DNA of 64,000 nt from Syngnathus acus. Lineage: Eukaryota; Chordata; Actinopteri; Syngnathiformes; Syngnathidae. The translations under genes and the position numbers were made by a program. This document shows, piece by piece, positions 62,100-64,000 of this stretch (position 1 is the first letter of the stretch; each line of letters starts with the position of its first letter). The notes below the pieces were generated by a model, which was not told where the DNA came from, did not search any database, and saw only the letters and a list, made by a program, of their open reading frames with translations. The DNA is taken from assembly GCF_901709675.1 (NCBI RefSeq), contig NC_051098.1, positions 7,193,000 to 7,256,999 on the forward strand, written 5' to 3'.

Positions 62100-64000
62100 C
62101 CCACCACGGACGGTGCTCTCCTCTCTACCACATTTTGTCTTTCCAAGAGAACGGAAGGAAACTAGCAGGCAGGGAGGAAAGATGGACGAGAGAGAGATTT
62201 TCTTTAGCAGGCTTAGGGGTACTGATCTTCCCCGGCCAGCTCTGATCTCCTAATAACCAGCTTACATCGCCCTTAACGCCTGCTGTCAAAGCAGAGACTC
62301 TGGGGGTCTGAGGAGCAGGCTGCCCTCCATCCTAAATAGCACGTTGATTTAGCCTCTCGGGAATCTCATCGGCTGCACATGGAGGCAGGTGATTCCCAGC
62401 ACTAACCTGGTCGTAGCCATGTAGAGAGCCGCGAGATGAGCCCTTTTCGAGCGGCTTCATTCATGCAGCGGCATTGGCATAAGAATAGGAGGAGGAGGGC
62501 GGGGAGGAGAGAACGGGATAACGGAGAGGAGGGTGGATGAGTGCCAGATCATGCCAGGAGAAATGGACGGAAAAAAAAGCAGGAGGAAGATATGGCGGCA
62601 GTGGAGGATACAAAAAAAAATGCACTGGCAGTCGTCTTGTCTCGTTTTATCCTTTGCTCTCTTCTCGTTTGTCTAGTCGAGACTGATAGGCTCCGTCGAG
62701 CAAGCTTCTATGTTTCGGTCTCATTCTCCTTTTTCTCGGCTCCTCCACTCACTGGATCATCTGTTTGATTGCAGCATTTGCATGTACTCAAGCTAGGCTT
62801 TTCTGTTGTGATTTCTGCTCACCGTCAAATGCGACGGATGGCTGTATGGAACGAGAACGAGAATGACTCTCTCTCTCTTTCTCTCGCTCTCTGGTTGCAT
62901 TCCACCTCTTCCTGTGGCTGCTGCTACAGGGAGCCTGCTGCATGCTCAATTATTCATGTGCTTCATGAATGGAGGAGCTGACATCACCGGCATTCAGGTC
63001 ACTTTACATTCTGAGCTCCCTCTAAATCTCACAAAAGGTCACTTCTTGCTTTGAGGTGACACCCACATGGACCAGTTTCCTTTTCTCATTGTAAATGATG
63101 GATTTACAAGCAGCCCATGATAAAGATCGAAAGCAGTCAATCAACCCTTTTAAAAGGACACTCACTGTGAAATACAGTACATTGAGAATTGAAAAAAGAC
63201 CAATGCCGGAGAACAATGCAGGTCGTTTATATTTTGTCAAAACTTTATGGAAATTAAGTGGGTAGGACATGGAACAAGAAAGACTCAATGATAAAGTCAA
63301 TAAACTGATAAAAATTGTGGGTCTCTGCATTTGTTCATGAATATTTATATTACAGTGTACCTGAGATGCATTTTTCTCATTTTTATTTTGTCTCGGAACA
63401 ATACATGAACTATAATGAGAAAATGAAGACATCATGCGCTTACTCAAAAAGTGATATATGCTTGATTAGATGTAATGCCTCAGTTAATTCACACCATACA
63501 TTGTGCACATCAAGTCTTTAAATATGGCACCTCAAATTTACACTTCCATTTCACTGCACCCAAAATAACATTATATATAAATTTGCTGTAATTACTTTCA
63601 CTATGACATCCGATACCACTTGTAGGCACAGAAATCTGTATTGCAACATAATGCACATAAAGCAGACAGTTAAATACAGAGAGCAGTTGCATGCAACAGC
63701 ACCAAAGAAAAAACAGCTGATAAAGATTTTACCATCACCCTGAAATAACGACCTGATGCCATAAGACAAGAAAAGTTAACTTTATAGCACTAGCAAATAG
63801 AGTTAGCTACAAAGTACATGATGCTCTTAGGGTGCTTCTATTTTTTGAGGAAGCAGTTTTGAAGGCAGAATTAACTCATTGGAGAGTTGCTTGCCACATA
63901 TTGGGCTTCATACAAACACACGCGCGTGCACACACACACAAGCACATGCGCACACACGCACGCACATAAACACACGCACACACACCTATAAAAGACCCAT
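62100..64000. other. Upstream region of gramd1b to the window edge
   Basis: The stretch 62100-62550 is moderately GC-rich and may contain a gramd1b promoter. A CT-rich microsatellite lies near 62865-62890. The DNA from 63915 to 63986 is a (CA)n-rich array. No further gene is seen, and the rest of the gramd1b 5' end could be outside the window. Confidence 0.4.
63915..63986. repeat. (CA)n/(CACG)n microsatellite
   Basis: An alternating purine-pyrimidine array of CA with CG and CATG interruptions, close to the window edge. It has Z-DNA potential and no attached element. Confidence 0.85.

Overview
The window is vertebrate nuclear DNA, most likely from a teleost fish. Genes are split by short GT-AG introns, the non-coding DNA is AT-rich and full of microsatellites, and there are many decayed teleost-type SINE/LINE pieces, MITEs and a Tc1/mariner remnant. 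The protein set (a FoxG1 paralog, Rpb9, an LBH-domain protein, a C5a receptor, Dapper3, Aster-B) is that of a bony vertebrate. The species cannot be told from the sequence.

Layout, left to right. Positions 1-2249 are a gene-poor flank whose first 115 bases look like a CpG/ETS-type promoter. A single-exon foxg1-type forkhead gene lies on the minus strand (2250-3212). polr2i follows on the minus strand in six exons (4085-6498). A four-exon plus-strand gene encodes an LBH-domain protein (8199-13030). c5ar1 is on the plus strand, with its coding sequence in one exon (14792-15844) behind a TATA promoter and a probable non-coding first exon. dact3 is on the minus strand in four coding exons (18720-29374). 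From 36058 to at least 58095, and probably to 62099, runs gramd1b (Aster-B) on the minus strand, with 17 confidently placed coding exons and two candidate alternative first exons (44881-45054 and 61954-62099). I rebuilt the exons by matching GT-AG sites to reading phase; each complete gene model sums to a multiple of three.

The most striking object is inside the largest gramd1b intron. A full-length, apparently intact APE-type LINE (49421-52784, minus strand) with one 1059-residue open reading frame sits within an (AAT)n microsatellite. Its 5' terminus folds into what looks like a complete HDV-like self-cleaving ribozyme (52668-52784): P1, P2, P3, P1-prime and P4 pairings and the J4/2 segment with the catalytic cytosine can all be traced. 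The predicted cleavage site coincides with the element boundary.

The host genes are functionally unrelated: transcription factor, RNA polymerase subunit, complement receptor, Wnt/Dishevelled modulator, sterol transporter. Their order is informative as synteny. In human, polr2i, c5ar1 and dact3 orthologs are on chromosome 19q13 and GRAMD1B is on 11q24, while the divergent FoxG1 copy has no mammalian counterpart known to me.
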